The position numbers and the translations under genes are program-made. DNA of 64,000 nt from Sphingomonas sp. Leaf407 (GTDB lineage: Bacteria; Pseudomonadota; Alphaproteobacteria; Sphingomonadales; Sphingomonadaceae): assembly GCF_001425385.1 (NCBI RefSeq), contig NZ_LMQO01000003.1, positions 124,001-188,000 on the forward strand, read 5' to 3'. The notes under the pieces are model-generated. The model did not search any database. It saw only the letters and a program-made list of their open reading frames with translations, and had not been told where the DNA came from. Positions 8,500 to 16,523 of this stretch are shown piece after piece (within the stretch, counting starts at the first letter, position 1; every line of letters starts with the position of its first letter).

Positions 8500-9285
8500 T
8501 CAGCCGTGATAGCGCGCCGCGACCTTGTCACGCGAGGCATTGGGGGCGATCCTCGCCTCGGCGGCCTCGAGCGCGTCCCAGTCGGCGATGTCGGGCAGCG
8601 AAGGGATGCACACCGCCTCGCCCAGTTCCAGCCCGCGCAACGACGCGACGACCAGATCGTCGGCCTCCATCACCCGTTCGGCCGGGAAATCGTCGACGCT
8701 GTGCCCGGCGACCGCATGGAAATCGGTGGCGGTGACGCCGGGGATCAGCAACTGGACGCGGATGCCGCTGTCCTTCGCCTCCACCTGCATCACCCGGGTG
8801 TAATAGGCGACATAGGCCTTGGTTGCGCCATAGCCGGCATAGGTCGGCAGCTTGGTGAACAGCGTGCCCGACCCGACGTTGATGATCGTGCCCTGACCGG
8901 CCCGCTTCATGCCCGCCATCGCCGCATCGGCCAACCGGCTGAACGCGACGACGTTCAGAAGCAGCATGTCGGTCATGTCCTCGCGGTCGCCCTCACCCAC
9001 CTTGCCGAACGCGGCGAAGCCGGCGTTGTTGACGAACAGCCCGACGGGTTCGCCGCCCTGCAACCGTTCCTCGACCAGATCGAGGTCGTCGGGATCGGCC
9101 AGATCGGCGACCATCACCTCGATGTCGATCGAATGTTCGGCCGACAGTTCCTCGGCGATCGCGCGCAGCCGGTCCTCGCGACGCGCGACGAGGATCAGGT
9201 CGTGGCCGGTGCGCGCCAGATGATGCGCGAAGCTGAGGCCGATGCCGGACGATGCGCCGGTGATGAGGGCGGCAGGACGGGTCAT
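8500..9285 (-). CDS. Short-chain dehydrogenase/reductase (SDR family)
   Basis: This is a classical SDR oxidoreductase of 261 residues with unknown substrate. The cofactor loop TGASSGIG (residues 9-16) is followed by VARREDRL, the arginines favouring NADP(H). The NNAG motif and the catalytic Tyr-Lys pair in YGATKAYVAYY are intact, as is the serine in NVGSGTLF. The start at 9285 was chosen because the family begins a few residues before the glycine loop; an in-frame extension to 9381 would run into gph. Gph ends 13 bases upstream, so the two are probably co-transcribed. General sequence features resemble the YqjQ/DltE-type SDRs, but this does not define a reaction. Confidence 0.85.
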   Translation of the reverse strand: MTRPAALITGASSGIGLSFAHHLARTGHDLILVARREDRLRAIAEELSAEHSIDIEVMVADLADPDDLDLVEERLQGGEPVGLFVNNAGFAAFGKVGEGDREDMTDMLLLNVVAFSRLADAAMAGMKRAGQGTIINVGSGTLFTKLPTYAGYGATKAYVAYYTRVMQVEAKDSGIRVQLLIPGVTATDFHAVAGHSVDDFPAERVMEADDLVVASLRGLELGEAVCIPSLPDIADWDALEAAEARIAPNASRDKVAARYHG

Positions 9286-9298
9286 GGTCGTTCCTTTG

Positions 9299-10015
9299 TT
9301 ACGGCGTGGCGGCGGAGCGATCGGCGGTAGCGGCCGGTTCCCACGACCGCAGCCGTTCGAGCGTCGGGAGCAGATCCTCATAGCGGTCGATCACCGCGTC
9401 GGCGCGCAATTCCTCGACCGGCTGCATCAGGAAGCCGAACGACACCGCGATGCCGGGCACCCCGGCGTTACGCGCCGCATCGATATCGAAATGCGAATCG
9501 CCGACGAAGGCGGCCCGCCCGCCGCCCAGCCGTTCGATCATCGCATCGATCGGCGCTCGATTGGGCTTGGCCATGCCCGGCCCCAGCGTGTCGCCGCCGA
9601 GGATGCAGCCGAACCGGTCGGCGATGCCGAGTTCGCCGAGCAGCTTTTTCGCCAGTCGTTCCAGTTTGTTGGTGACGATCGCGACCTTCACGCCCTGCGC
9701 CGCGAGCGCGTCGAGCGCTGCCATCGCGCCGGGGAACGGGCGCGAATGCCGCGAAATGTTGTTTTCGTAATAGTCGAGCAACAGTCGGTAGCCCCGATCG
9801 AGCGCGGCGTCGTCATGGCCGCCGGTCGCCGCCATGCCCTGCGCCAGCATGTGGCGCGCGCCGCCGCCGATCATCGGGATCACCGCCTCGCGCGACAGCG
9901 GCGCTCGCCCGGCATCGGCCAGCGCATGGTTCACCGAATCGGTCAGGTCGCCGCTGGTATCGACGAACGTCCCGTCGAGATCGAAGCCGACAATATCGAA
10001 TGAAATCTTGGTCAT
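9299..10015 (-). CDS. gph: HAD-family phosphoglycolate phosphatase
   Basis: This 238-residue HAD hydrolase is likely to remove phosphate from 2-phosphoglycolate, a by-product of DNA repair and oxygenase reactions. Motif I is FDLDGTFVDT (nucleophile in DLDGT), motif II IVTNK, the motif III lysine lies in KPNRAPIDAMIERLGG, and motif IV is VGDSHFDIDAARNAG. The helical cap between motifs I and II carries the GGGARHMLAQGM stretch common to Gph. Where the family usually has KP-xP, this protein has KPNRAP, a minor variation. The start at 10015 places the HAD motif about ten residues in. It is divergent from glmU, with 61 bases between the two starts. Confidence 0.85.
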   Translation of the reverse strand: MTKISFDIVGFDLDGTFVDTSGDLTDSVNHALADAGRAPLSREAVIPMIGGGARHMLAQGMAATGGHDDAALDRGYRLLLDYYENNISRHSRPFPGAMAALDALAAQGVKVAIVTNKLERLAKKLLGELGIADRFGCILGGDTLGPGMAKPNRAPIDAMIERLGGGRAAFVGDSHFDIDAARNAGVPGIAVSFGFLMQPVEELRADAVIDRYEDLLPTLERLRSWEPAATADRSAATP

Positions 10016-10076
10016 GTTGTCTGCTTTGCCGCTCGCGATATGGAATTGGCAAGGTTGCTGTGTCAGATGCTCGGCC

Positions 10077-11441
10077 ATGGAACCGAACACCGTCGCCGCC
10101 ATCGTCCTTGCTGCGGGCCAGGGCACGCGTATGAAGTCCGATCTGCACAAGGTGCTGCACCCCATCGCCGGGCGGCCGATGCTGCTGCATCTGCTGGACA
10201 GCGTCGCCGGCCTGTCGCCCGCGCACACCGCCGTCGTCGTCGGCGCGCGGCGCGAGCAGGTGGCGGCGGCGGTCGCGCCGCTGGGCGCGACGATCGTCGC
10301 GCAGGAGGAGCAACTGGGCACCGGTCATGCGGTGTTGCAGGCCGCGCCGGCGCTGGCGGGCTTCGAAGGCGACGTGATCGTCCTGTATGGCGACGTGCCG
10401 CTGGTCAGCGCCGAGACGATGCGGCGGATGCTCGACCGGCTGCACGGGGACGATGCGCCGGCGGTGGTCGTGCTTGGTTTCCGCCCGGCCGACCCCGGTG
10501 CCTATGGCCGGGTGATCGCCGACGATGCCGGGCGGATCGCACGGATGGTCGAATATAAGGACGCATCCGAAGCGGAACGCGCGGTGACGTTGTGCAATTC
10601 GGGGCTGATGGCGGTGCGCGCCGCCGATCTGTTCGGCCTGCTGGCACGGGTCGGCAACGACAATGCGGCGGGCGAATATTATCTGCCCGACATCGTCATG
10701 CTGGCGGCGGCCGACGGGCGCGGATCGGCGGTGATCGAAACCGGCGCTGTCGAGGTGGCGGGGGTCAACAGCCGCGCCGAACTCGCCGCGCTGGAGAGCG
10801 AGTGGCAGCGTGCCCGCCGCGCGCGGGCGATGGCGGAGGGCGCAACGCTGATCGCCCCCGACACCGTGTGGTTCGCGCACGACACGGTCATCGGGCGCGA
10901 CGTGACGATCGAGCCGAACGTCGTGTTCGGTCCCGGCGTGACGATCGCCGACCATGTCATGATCCATGCGTTCAGCCATCTGGAGGGCGCGACCGTCGCC
11001 GCCCACGCCGATGTCGGCCCCTATGCGCGGCTGCGCCCCGGCGCGGTGCTGAAGGAAAAGAGCCGCGTCGGCAATTTCGTCGAGGTGAAGAACGCGGTGC
11101 TGGGGGAGGGGGCCAAGGCCAACCACCTGACCTATCTCGGCGATGCCAGCGTCGGCGCGGGGAGCAACATCGGCGCGGGGACGATCACCTGCAACTATGA
11201 CGGCTTCTTCAAATACCGCACCGAGATCGGCAAGGGCGCGTTCATCGGATCGAACAGCGCGCTCGTCGCCCCGGTCACCATCGGCGCGGGGGCGATCGTC
11301 GCCGCCGGATCGGTCGTGACCCGCGACGTCGAGGCCGATGCACTCACGCTCGTCCGTGCCGAGCGCACCGATCGCCCCGGCTGGGCGGCGCGCTTCCGAG
11401 CCCAGCGCAAGGCGGCCAAGGCCGCCAAGACCGCGAAATAA
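10077..11441 (+). CDS. glmU: Bifunctional GlmU: glucosamine-1-phosphate acetyltransferase / GlcNAc-1-phosphate uridyltransferase
   Basis: This cytoplasmic enzyme makes UDP-GlcNAc, the precursor for peptidoglycan, lipopolysaccharide and the WecB/WecC branch. The 454-residue protein has an N-terminal uridyltransferase domain with LAAGQGTRMKSDLHKVLH and the LGTGHAV and YGDVPLV motifs, and a C-terminal left-handed beta-helix with hexapeptide repeats. YARLRPGAVLKEKSRVGNFVEVKN and GAGTITCNYDGFFKYRT mark the acetyltransferase site. It ends in an alanine/lysine-rich tail. ATG at 10077 is the start that fits the family. glmS follows after 24 bases in what is probably one operon. Confidence 0.96.
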   Translation: MEPNTVAAIVLAAGQGTRMKSDLHKVLHPIAGRPMLLHLLDSVAGLSPAHTAVVVGARREQVAAAVAPLGATIVAQEEQLGTGHAVLQAAPALAGFEGDVIVLYGDVPLVSAETMRRMLDRLHGDDAPAVVVLGFRPADPGAYGRVIADDAGRIARMVEYKDASEAERAVTLCNSGLMAVRAADLFGLLARVGNDNAAGEYYLPDIVMLAAADGRGSAVIETGAVEVAGVNSRAELAALESEWQRARRARAMAEGATLIAPDTVWFAHDTVIGRDVTIEPNVVFGPGVTIADHVMIHAFSHLEGATVAAHADVGPYARLRPGAVLKEKSRVGNFVEVKNAVLGEGAKANHLTYLGDASVGAGSNIGAGTITCNYDGFFKYRTEIGKGAFIGSNSALVAPVTIGAGAIVAAGSVVTRDVEADALTLVRAERTDRPGWAARFRAQRKAAKAAKTAK

Positions 11442-11465
11442 TCACCGACAGTCCCGGAGAATCAC

Positions 11466-13289
11466 ATGTGTGGCATCGTAGGAATCATCGGGACCGAAGC
11501 GGTGGCCGACCGGCTGCTCGACGGGCTCAAGCGGCTCGAATATCGCGGTTATGACTCGGCGGGCATCGCGACGATCGATGGCAGCGCGATCGAGCGGCGG
11601 CGCGCGTCGGGCAAGCTGAAGAACCTCGCGACCGAACTGGCGGCGCATCCGTTGCCGGGCGACGTCGGCATCGCACATACCCGCTGGGCGACGCATGGCG
11701 GTCCGACCACCAACAACGCCCATCCGCATGCCACCGATGAAGTCGCGGTGGTCCACAACGGCATCATCGAGAATTTCAAGCCGCTGCGCGAGGAACTGCA
11801 GGCGCGCGGCCGGGTGTTCACCAGCGAAACCGATACCGAGGTCGTCGCGCATCTGGTGAGCGAGCAGGTCGAGGCGGGCCTTGCTCCCTCCGATGCGGTG
11901 AAGGCGGTGTTGCCGCGCCTGCACGGCGCGTTCGCGCTCGCGATCCTGTTCCGCCAGCATCCCGACCTGCTGATCGGCGCGCGGCTGGGATCGCCGCTGG
12001 TCGTCGGCTATGGCGAGGGCGAGGTGTATCTCGGCTCCGACGCGCTGGCGCTGGCGCCGCTGACGCAGCGGATCGCGTATCTGGAGGAAGGCGACTGGGT
12101 CGTCTGCACCCGCGACGGCGCGCAGGTATACGACCGCGACAATGTGGCGGTCGAGCGGCCGGTCACGCTGTCGGGCGTCACCGGCGCGCTGATCGACAAG
12201 GGCAACCATCGCCATTTCATGCAGAAGGAGATCTACGAGCAGCCGATCGTCGTCGCGCAGACGCTGCGCGCCTATCTTCACCGGCTGGAGGGCAAGGTCA
12301 CGCTGCCGATCCCCGATTTCGACCTGTCGGGCATCAAGCGCGTCACGATCGTCGCCTGCGGCACCAGCTTCTATGCCGGGATGGTCGCCAAATACTGGTT
12401 CGAGCAGTTCGCGCGGGTTCCCGTCGACCTCGATGTCGCCAGCGAGTTCCGCTATCGCACGCCGGTGATGGAGGATGGCGGGCTGATGATCGTCATCAGC
12501 CAGTCGGGCGAGACCGCCGATACGCTGGCGGCGCTGCGCCATGCCCGCGCCGAGGGGCAGGTGATCGCCGCCGTCGTCAACGTGCCGACCAGCACGATGG
12601 CGCGCGAGGCCGACCTGTTGCTGCCGACCCATGCCGGCCCCGAGATCGGCGTGGCGTCGACCAAGGCGTTCACCTGCCAGTTGGCGGTGCTGGCGGCGCT
12701 GGCGGCCAATCTGGCAAAGGCCAAGGGGCGGTTGAGCGAGGCGGAGGAGCGCGCGCTGGTGCGGCATCTGGCCGAGGCGCCGGCGGCGATCAACGGCGCG
12801 CTGGCGTATGACGAATCGATCGAGGCGATGGCGGGTGTTATCGCAGCGGCGCGCGACGTGCTGTATCTCGGGCGCGGCACCGATTATCCGCTGGCGCTGG
12901 AAGGCGCGCTCAAGCTCAAGGAAATCAGCTATATCCATGCCGAGGGCTATGCGGCGGGCGAGATGAAGCACGGGCCGATCGCGCTGATCGACGAGCATGT
13001 GCCGGTGATCGTCATCGCGCCGTCGGGGCCGCTGTTCGACAAGACCGTCAGCAACATGCAGGAAGTGCAGGCGCGCGGCGGCAAGGTGGTACTGATCTCC
13101 GACTATGACGGCATTCAGGCAGCCGGCGACAATTGCATCGCGACGATCACCATGCCCAAGGTCCACCCGCTGATCGCGCCGATCGTCTATGCGGTGCCGG
13201 TGCAGTTGCTCGCCTATCACGTCGCGGTCGCCAAGGGCACCGACGTCGACCAGCCGCGCAACCTCGCCAAGTCGGTGACGGTCGAATAG
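11466..13289 (+). CDS. glmS: Glutamine-fructose-6-phosphate aminotransferase (isomerising)
   Basis: This enzyme converts fructose-6-phosphate and glutamine to glucosamine-6-phosphate, the entry step to amino sugars. The 607 residues are canonical. Cys2 in MCGIVGIIG is the N-terminal nucleophile of the glutaminase domain, with HTRWATHG for substrate binding and NGIIEN. Two SIS domains follow, with ACGTSFYAGMVAKYW, SQSGETADTLAALR and STKAFTCQ. The C-terminus ends QPRNLAKSVTVE as in the family. It pairs with glmU upstream. No glmS ribozyme is expected in this lineage and none is visible in the 24-base gap. Confidence 0.97.
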   Translation: MCGIVGIIGTEAVADRLLDGLKRLEYRGYDSAGIATIDGSAIERRRASGKLKNLATELAAHPLPGDVGIAHTRWATHGGPTTNNAHPHATDEVAVVHNGIIENFKPLREELQARGRVFTSETDTEVVAHLVSEQVEAGLAPSDAVKAVLPRLHGAFALAILFRQHPDLLIGARLGSPLVVGYGEGEVYLGSDALALAPLTQRIAYLEEGDWVVCTRDGAQVYDRDNVAVERPVTLSGVTGALIDKGNHRHFMQKEIYEQPIVVAQTLRAYLHRLEGKVTLPIPDFDLSGIKRVTIVACGTSFYAGMVAKYWFEQFARVPVDLDVASEFRYRTPVMEDGGLMIVISQSGETADTLAALRHARAEGQVIAAVVNVPTSTMAREADLLLPTHAGPEIGVASTKAFTCQLAVLAALAANLAKAKGRLSEAEERALVRHLAEAPAAINGALAYDESIEAMAGVIAAARDVLYLGRGTDYPLALEGALKLKEISYIHAEGYAAGEMKHGPIALIDEHVPVIVIAPSGPLFDKTVSNMQEVQARGGKVVLISDYDGIQAAGDNCIATITMPKVHPLIAPIVYAVPVQLLAYHVAVAKGTDVDQPRNLAKSVTVE

Positions 13290-13415
13290 CGGGCGTCCTC
13301 TTCCCTGCGGCGCGGGGAGGATGGTTCGCGTACCCAAGCGCGTATCTTTTCGTTGCCGGCGGACCCCGCGCCGCCGCCCCCGGTTGTCGCCGCCATGACA
13401 GTCAGGGGAAATGCG

Positions 13416-14684
13416 ATGAAACTCCGTATCCTGGGCGCGGCGGTGGCCGCGTTGTGCGCCACCGCCGCGTCCGCGCAGCAAGCGCCGAAACCCATTCCGG
13501 GGCTGAAGGCGCAGCCCGAGCCCTATGCGACGAAATCGGTGGTCAACCATCCGGTCACGATCGGCTGGCCCGAGGGGCGCAAGCCCGCCGCACCCGCCGG
13601 GTGGCAGGTGGTGAAGTTCGCCGGCGGCCTCGACTATCCGCGCCAGGCGTTGCTGCTGCCCAATGGCGACGTGCTGGTGTCGGAGGCAAGGACGCTGCCC
13701 AAGCTCGACGCCGACCCCGAAGTCGCGCGCGGGCAGGCGCTGTCGAAGACGACCGGGTTCAGCGCCAACCGCATCACCCTGTTGCGCGACGCCGACCGCG
13801 ACGGCGTCGCCGAACAGCGGTTCGTGCTGCGCGACGGGCTGAACCAGCCGTTCGGGATGCAATATGCCAATGGCAAGCTGTACGTCGCCAACACCGATGG
13901 CGTGGTCGTGTTCCCCTATACGCCGGGTGACACGCGGATCACCGCCGCGCCGCGTACCCTCGTGACGCTGCCGGCGGGCGGATACAACAACCACTGGACG
14001 CGCAACCTGCTGCTCAGCCCCGATGCGCGCACGCTGTACATTTCGGTCGGGTCGGCGTCGAACGTCGGCGAACATGGCATGGACGAGGAAAAGCGCCGCG
14101 CCGCGATCCTCGCGATCGACCTGCCCAGCGGGCGCGAGCGGCTCTATGCCTCGGGCCTGCGCAATCCGGTGGGGATGGACTTCGTCCCCGGCACCGCGAC
14201 GCTGTGGACGGCGGTGAACGAGCGCGACGAAATCGGCGACGACATCAGCCCCGACTATCTGGTCGGCGTGCGCGAGGGTGGCTTCTACGGCTGGCCCTAC
14301 AGCTATTACGGCAAGCAGGACCCGCGCCACGCCAACGAGAAGCGCGAACTGCTCGCCACCACCTTGCTGCCCGACGTCGCGGTCGGGCCGCATGCCGCCG
14401 CGCTTGGCATCGCCTTCGCCAAGCAGGGGGCACCAACCGCCTATGTCGCGCGGCATGGATCGTGGAACCGCGCCGACTTCAGCGGCTATGACGTGCTGAG
14501 CGTTCCGTTCGCCAATGGTCGCCCGGCCGGCGATCCGCAGCCGTTCCTGACCGGCTTCATCGCCGACAAGGCCAAGGGCACGGTCCACGGCCGCCCGGTC
14601 AGCGTGCAGACCCGCGCCGATGGGGCGATCTTCGTGGTCGACGACGCGGGCGATACCATCTGGCTGGTCCGACGGACCGGCTGA
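13416..14684 (+). CDS. Periplasmic PQQ-type sugar dehydrogenase (sorbosone dehydrogenase family)
   Basis: This is a secreted six-bladed beta-propeller oxidoreductase of 422 residues, probably oxidising aldoses or sorbosone-like sugars with pyrroloquinoline quinone. A clean signal peptide (MKLRILGAAVAALCATAASA, residues 1-20) is preceded by a GGGG-rich ribosome site that supports 13416 over an upstream ATG at 13353. Family features include GLDYPRQALLLPNGDVLVSE, RNLLLSPDARTLYISVGSASN, YASGLRNPVGMDF, NERDEIGDDISPDYL and GGFYGWPYSYYG. C-terminal HGSWNRADFSGYDVL fits the soluble PQQ dehydrogenase/Yli-like group. No pqq biosynthesis genes are present nearby. It converges with the EEP gene, stops two bases apart. 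Confidence 0.85.
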   Translation: MKLRILGAAVAALCATAASAQQAPKPIPGLKAQPEPYATKSVVNHPVTIGWPEGRKPAAPAGWQVVKFAGGLDYPRQALLLPNGDVLVSEARTLPKLDADPEVARGQALSKTTGFSANRITLLRDADRDGVAEQRFVLRDGLNQPFGMQYANGKLYVANTDGVVVFPYTPGDTRITAAPRTLVTLPAGGYNNHWTRNLLLSPDARTLYISVGSASNVGEHGMDEEKRRAAILAIDLPSGRERLYASGLRNPVGMDFVPGTATLWTAVNERDEIGDDISPDYLVGVREGGFYGWPYSYYGKQDPRHANEKRELLATTLLPDVAVGPHAAALGIAFAKQGAPTAYVARHGSWNRADFSGYDVLSVPFANGRPAGDPQPFLTGFIADKAKGTVHGRPVSVQTRADGAIFVVDDAGDTIWLVRRTG

Positions 14685-14685
14685 G

Positions 14686-15525
14686 CTACTTCGCCGGGCG
14701 CAGCGTCGCCACGACCGGGAAATGGTCGGAGGCGTAGCGCCCGGCGCGGTTGTGGGTCACGACCCGCGCCGATAGCGGCGTGAAGTCGCGCACGAAGATA
14801 TAGTCGATCCGCCGGTCCGCCGTGCCGGTGAAGCCGTGAAAGGTGCGCTCGGGTCCGTCACGGGTCGCCGCCCCGGTCCATGCGTCGCGCAGACTGGCGG
14901 CGAAGGCGGCATAAGCGGCGCTGTCGGGCGTCGCGTTCATGTCACCGGTGACGATCACGGGCAGTGTGCCGGCGATCGCCGGGATACGCGACAGCAGCAA
15001 CTCGGCCGACCTGCGCCGCGCGTCGTCGTCGGTATCGCGGTGCGCGAAATGGGTGTCGAACAGCACGAAGCGGCGGGGTTTGCTTCCAAGTGTCTCGAAC
15101 ATGCCCCAGTTGACCATGCGCGGCAGGTCGACGCCCCAGCTACTGCTGCCGACCCGATCGGGCGTGTCCGATAGCCAGAAGTCGCCGCTTCGGACCAGCC
15201 GCAGCCGGTCGCTGCGGTAGAAGATGCCCATATGCTCGTCGGCATGCGCGCCGCGCCGGTCGCGTCCGAACCAGCGGAAGCGGGGCAGCGCGGCGACGAT
15301 CGCATCGCCTTGCCGCTGATAGAGTTCCTGTGTGCCGATGAGGTCGGGATCCTGCGCGCGGATCATGTCGATCGCGATCGGCGCGCGCGTTTCCCACCGG
15401 TCGGGGCCGTCGTCGGGACTGGGATAGCGGATGTTGAAACTCATCACCGTCAGGTCGCGCGCATCGGCGGCGGGGGCGATCAGCGCGAGTGCCGGCAACA
15501 GGCACAGGGTCAGGCGGGTGAACAC
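14686..15525 (-). CDS. Secreted endonuclease/exonuclease/phosphatase (EEP) family hydrolase
   Basis: This is a phosphodiesterase or phosphatase of the EEP/DNase-I fold, 279 residues from a GTG at 15525 with a GGAG site upstream. Residues 1-22 (FTRLTLCLLPALALIAPAADA) form a signal peptide, so it acts in the periplasm or outside. Catalytic signatures are VMSFNIRYPSPD, IGTQELYQRQ, VTGDMNATPDSAAY, RRIDYIFV and SDHFPVV, covering the metal and base residues of the family. The DeoR regulator gene lies 23 bases upstream and is probably co-transcribed. It sits opposite a TonB receptor and histidine acid phosphatase, which fits phosphorus scavenging, but nucleic acid, inositol phosphate and sphingomyelin-like substrates cannot be told apart. 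Confidence 0.85.
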   Translation of the reverse strand: MFTRLTLCLLPALALIAPAADARDLTVMSFNIRYPSPDDGPDRWETRAPIAIDMIRAQDPDLIGTQELYQRQGDAIVAALPRFRWFGRDRRGAHADEHMGIFYRSDRLRLVRSGDFWLSDTPDRVGSSSWGVDLPRMVNWGMFETLGSKPRRFVLFDTHFAHRDTDDDARRRSAELLLSRIPAIAGTLPVIVTGDMNATPDSAAYAAFAASLRDAWTGAATRDGPERTFHGFTGTADRRIDYIFVRDFTPLSARVVTHNRAGRYASDHFPVVATLRPAK

Positions 15526-15548
15526 GAAGGAAGGCTCCGGGACAGGGG

Positions 15549-16307
15549 TCAGTCGCAGGTGATCCAGTCGACACCGGCGGCGGCGGTGGCATAGGCCGGA
15601 TCGATCGGCCGGTCGGTGACGATCCGGTCGATGTCGGCGAAGGTGGCGACCGCGACCACGCTGGTCCGGTCGAATTTCGACGCATCGAGCGCCATGGTGA
15701 CGAAGCGCGACTGGGCGATCATCTGTCGGCACAGCGCGCCTTCGCCGACGTGATAGTCGGTGAAGCCGCTGACGACATCGACCGATTCGGTCGACACGAT
15801 CGCGGCGGCGGGCCGGAACTGCGCCAGATAGGCGCGCGCCGTTTCGTCGAAGAACGCGCGGTAGCGATCGTCCAGCTCGCCCGCCGCCAGATACAGCCGG
15901 TTGCCGCTGCGCCCGCCCAGCTCCGCCGCCACGTCGAGCGCGTTGGTGACGATGGTCAGGTCGCGCTTGCCCTTCAGTGCCTGCGCGACGTGGAACGCGG
16001 TCGAGCTGGCATCGAGATAGAGCGAATCGCCATCGGCCACCCCGCGCGCGATGGCGGCGGCGATGCGTTGCTTGGCGGCGGCATTGCGGTGGAGCCGCGC
16101 CTCGAACGGGCCTTCCTCGACCGACTTCGCCAGCCGGGCACCGCCATGGATGCGCTCGATCAGCCCGTCGCTCTCCAGCAGCCGCAGTTCGCGCCGGACC
16201 GTCTCGTCGGACACCGCCAGCACCTGCGCCAGCCCGTGGATGCCCATCGCATCGCCCTGCGCGAGCAGGTCGAGGATTTCCTGGCGGCGGTCGCGGCGCT
16301 TCATCAT
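15549..16307 (-). CDS. DeoR/GlpR-family transcriptional regulator
   Basis: This is a 252-residue repressor-type regulator. The N-terminal winged helix reads RRQEILDLLAQGDAMGIHGLAQVLAVSDETVRREL, the DeoR signature, followed by IERIHGGARL. The C-terminal DeoRC sensor domain has YLDASSTAFHVAQAL, TNALDVAAEL, and a late MALDASKFDRTSVV stretch that usually binds a phosphorylated sugar. It is divergent from the TonB receptor at 16524 across a 216-base AT-rich region that contains palindromes, so it may control both sides. A phosphorylated breakdown product, for example an inositol or sugar phosphate, is a reasonable ligand given the phosphatase neighbours, but this is inference. Confidence 0.9.
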   Translation of the reverse strand: MMKRRDRRQEILDLLAQGDAMGIHGLAQVLAVSDETVRRELRLLESDGLIERIHGGARLAKSVEEGPFEARLHRNAAAKQRIAAAIARGVADGDSLYLDASSTAFHVAQALKGKRDLTIVTNALDVAAELGGRSGNRLYLAAGELDDRYRAFFDETARAYLAQFRPAAAIVSTESVDVVSGFTDYHVGEGALCRQMIAQSRFVTMALDASKFDRTSVVAVATFADIDRIVTDRPIDPAYATAAAGVDWITCD

Positions 16308-16396
16308 CGGTGTCCAGCATATCGCCTACATGGTCGAGCGCAACCGCCATGCGGCAATATCATCAATATATCATCGGCAATCCCTGCCATTCCCAC

Positions 16397-16422
16397 AAAT
16401 ACCGATGGTATTTCTGTATACC
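16397..16422. promoter_or_regulatory. Candidate operator in the DeoR / TonB-receptor divergent region
   Basis: AAATACCGATGGTATTT (16397-16413) is a perfect 7-3-7 inverted repeat. It overlaps a second one, GGTAT-N6-ATACC (16407-16422). They lie in the most AT-rich part of the divergent region (about 16360-16450). This is a likely binding site for a repressor, possibly the adjacent DeoR protein; a LacI-type factor is also possible because of the central CG. Confidence 0.5.
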
Positions 16423-16523
16423 AACGCCGTTTCGTCACAAAAACTACGCAAACGAGCGTTAGGCGCGCCATCCAACGGGGAACAGCCCCGGCATCCCAGA
16501 CATAGTCCCGAGGGGGGAAATCC

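Noticed and set aside
13217..13495. Short minus-strand frame (about 92 codons) at the end of glmS
   Set aside because: Translation of the glmS 3' end on the wrong strand; similar spurious entries are common in databases.
11442..14588. Long open frame on the minus strand antisense to glmS and the sugar dehydrogenase
   Set aside because: Low-complexity Arg/His/Asp-rich translation with no motif; the opposite strand holds intact genes.
16432..16449. Possible Pho box before the TonB receptor at 16524
   Set aside because: Only the first half loosely fits the expected repeat; the second half has about four of seven matches.
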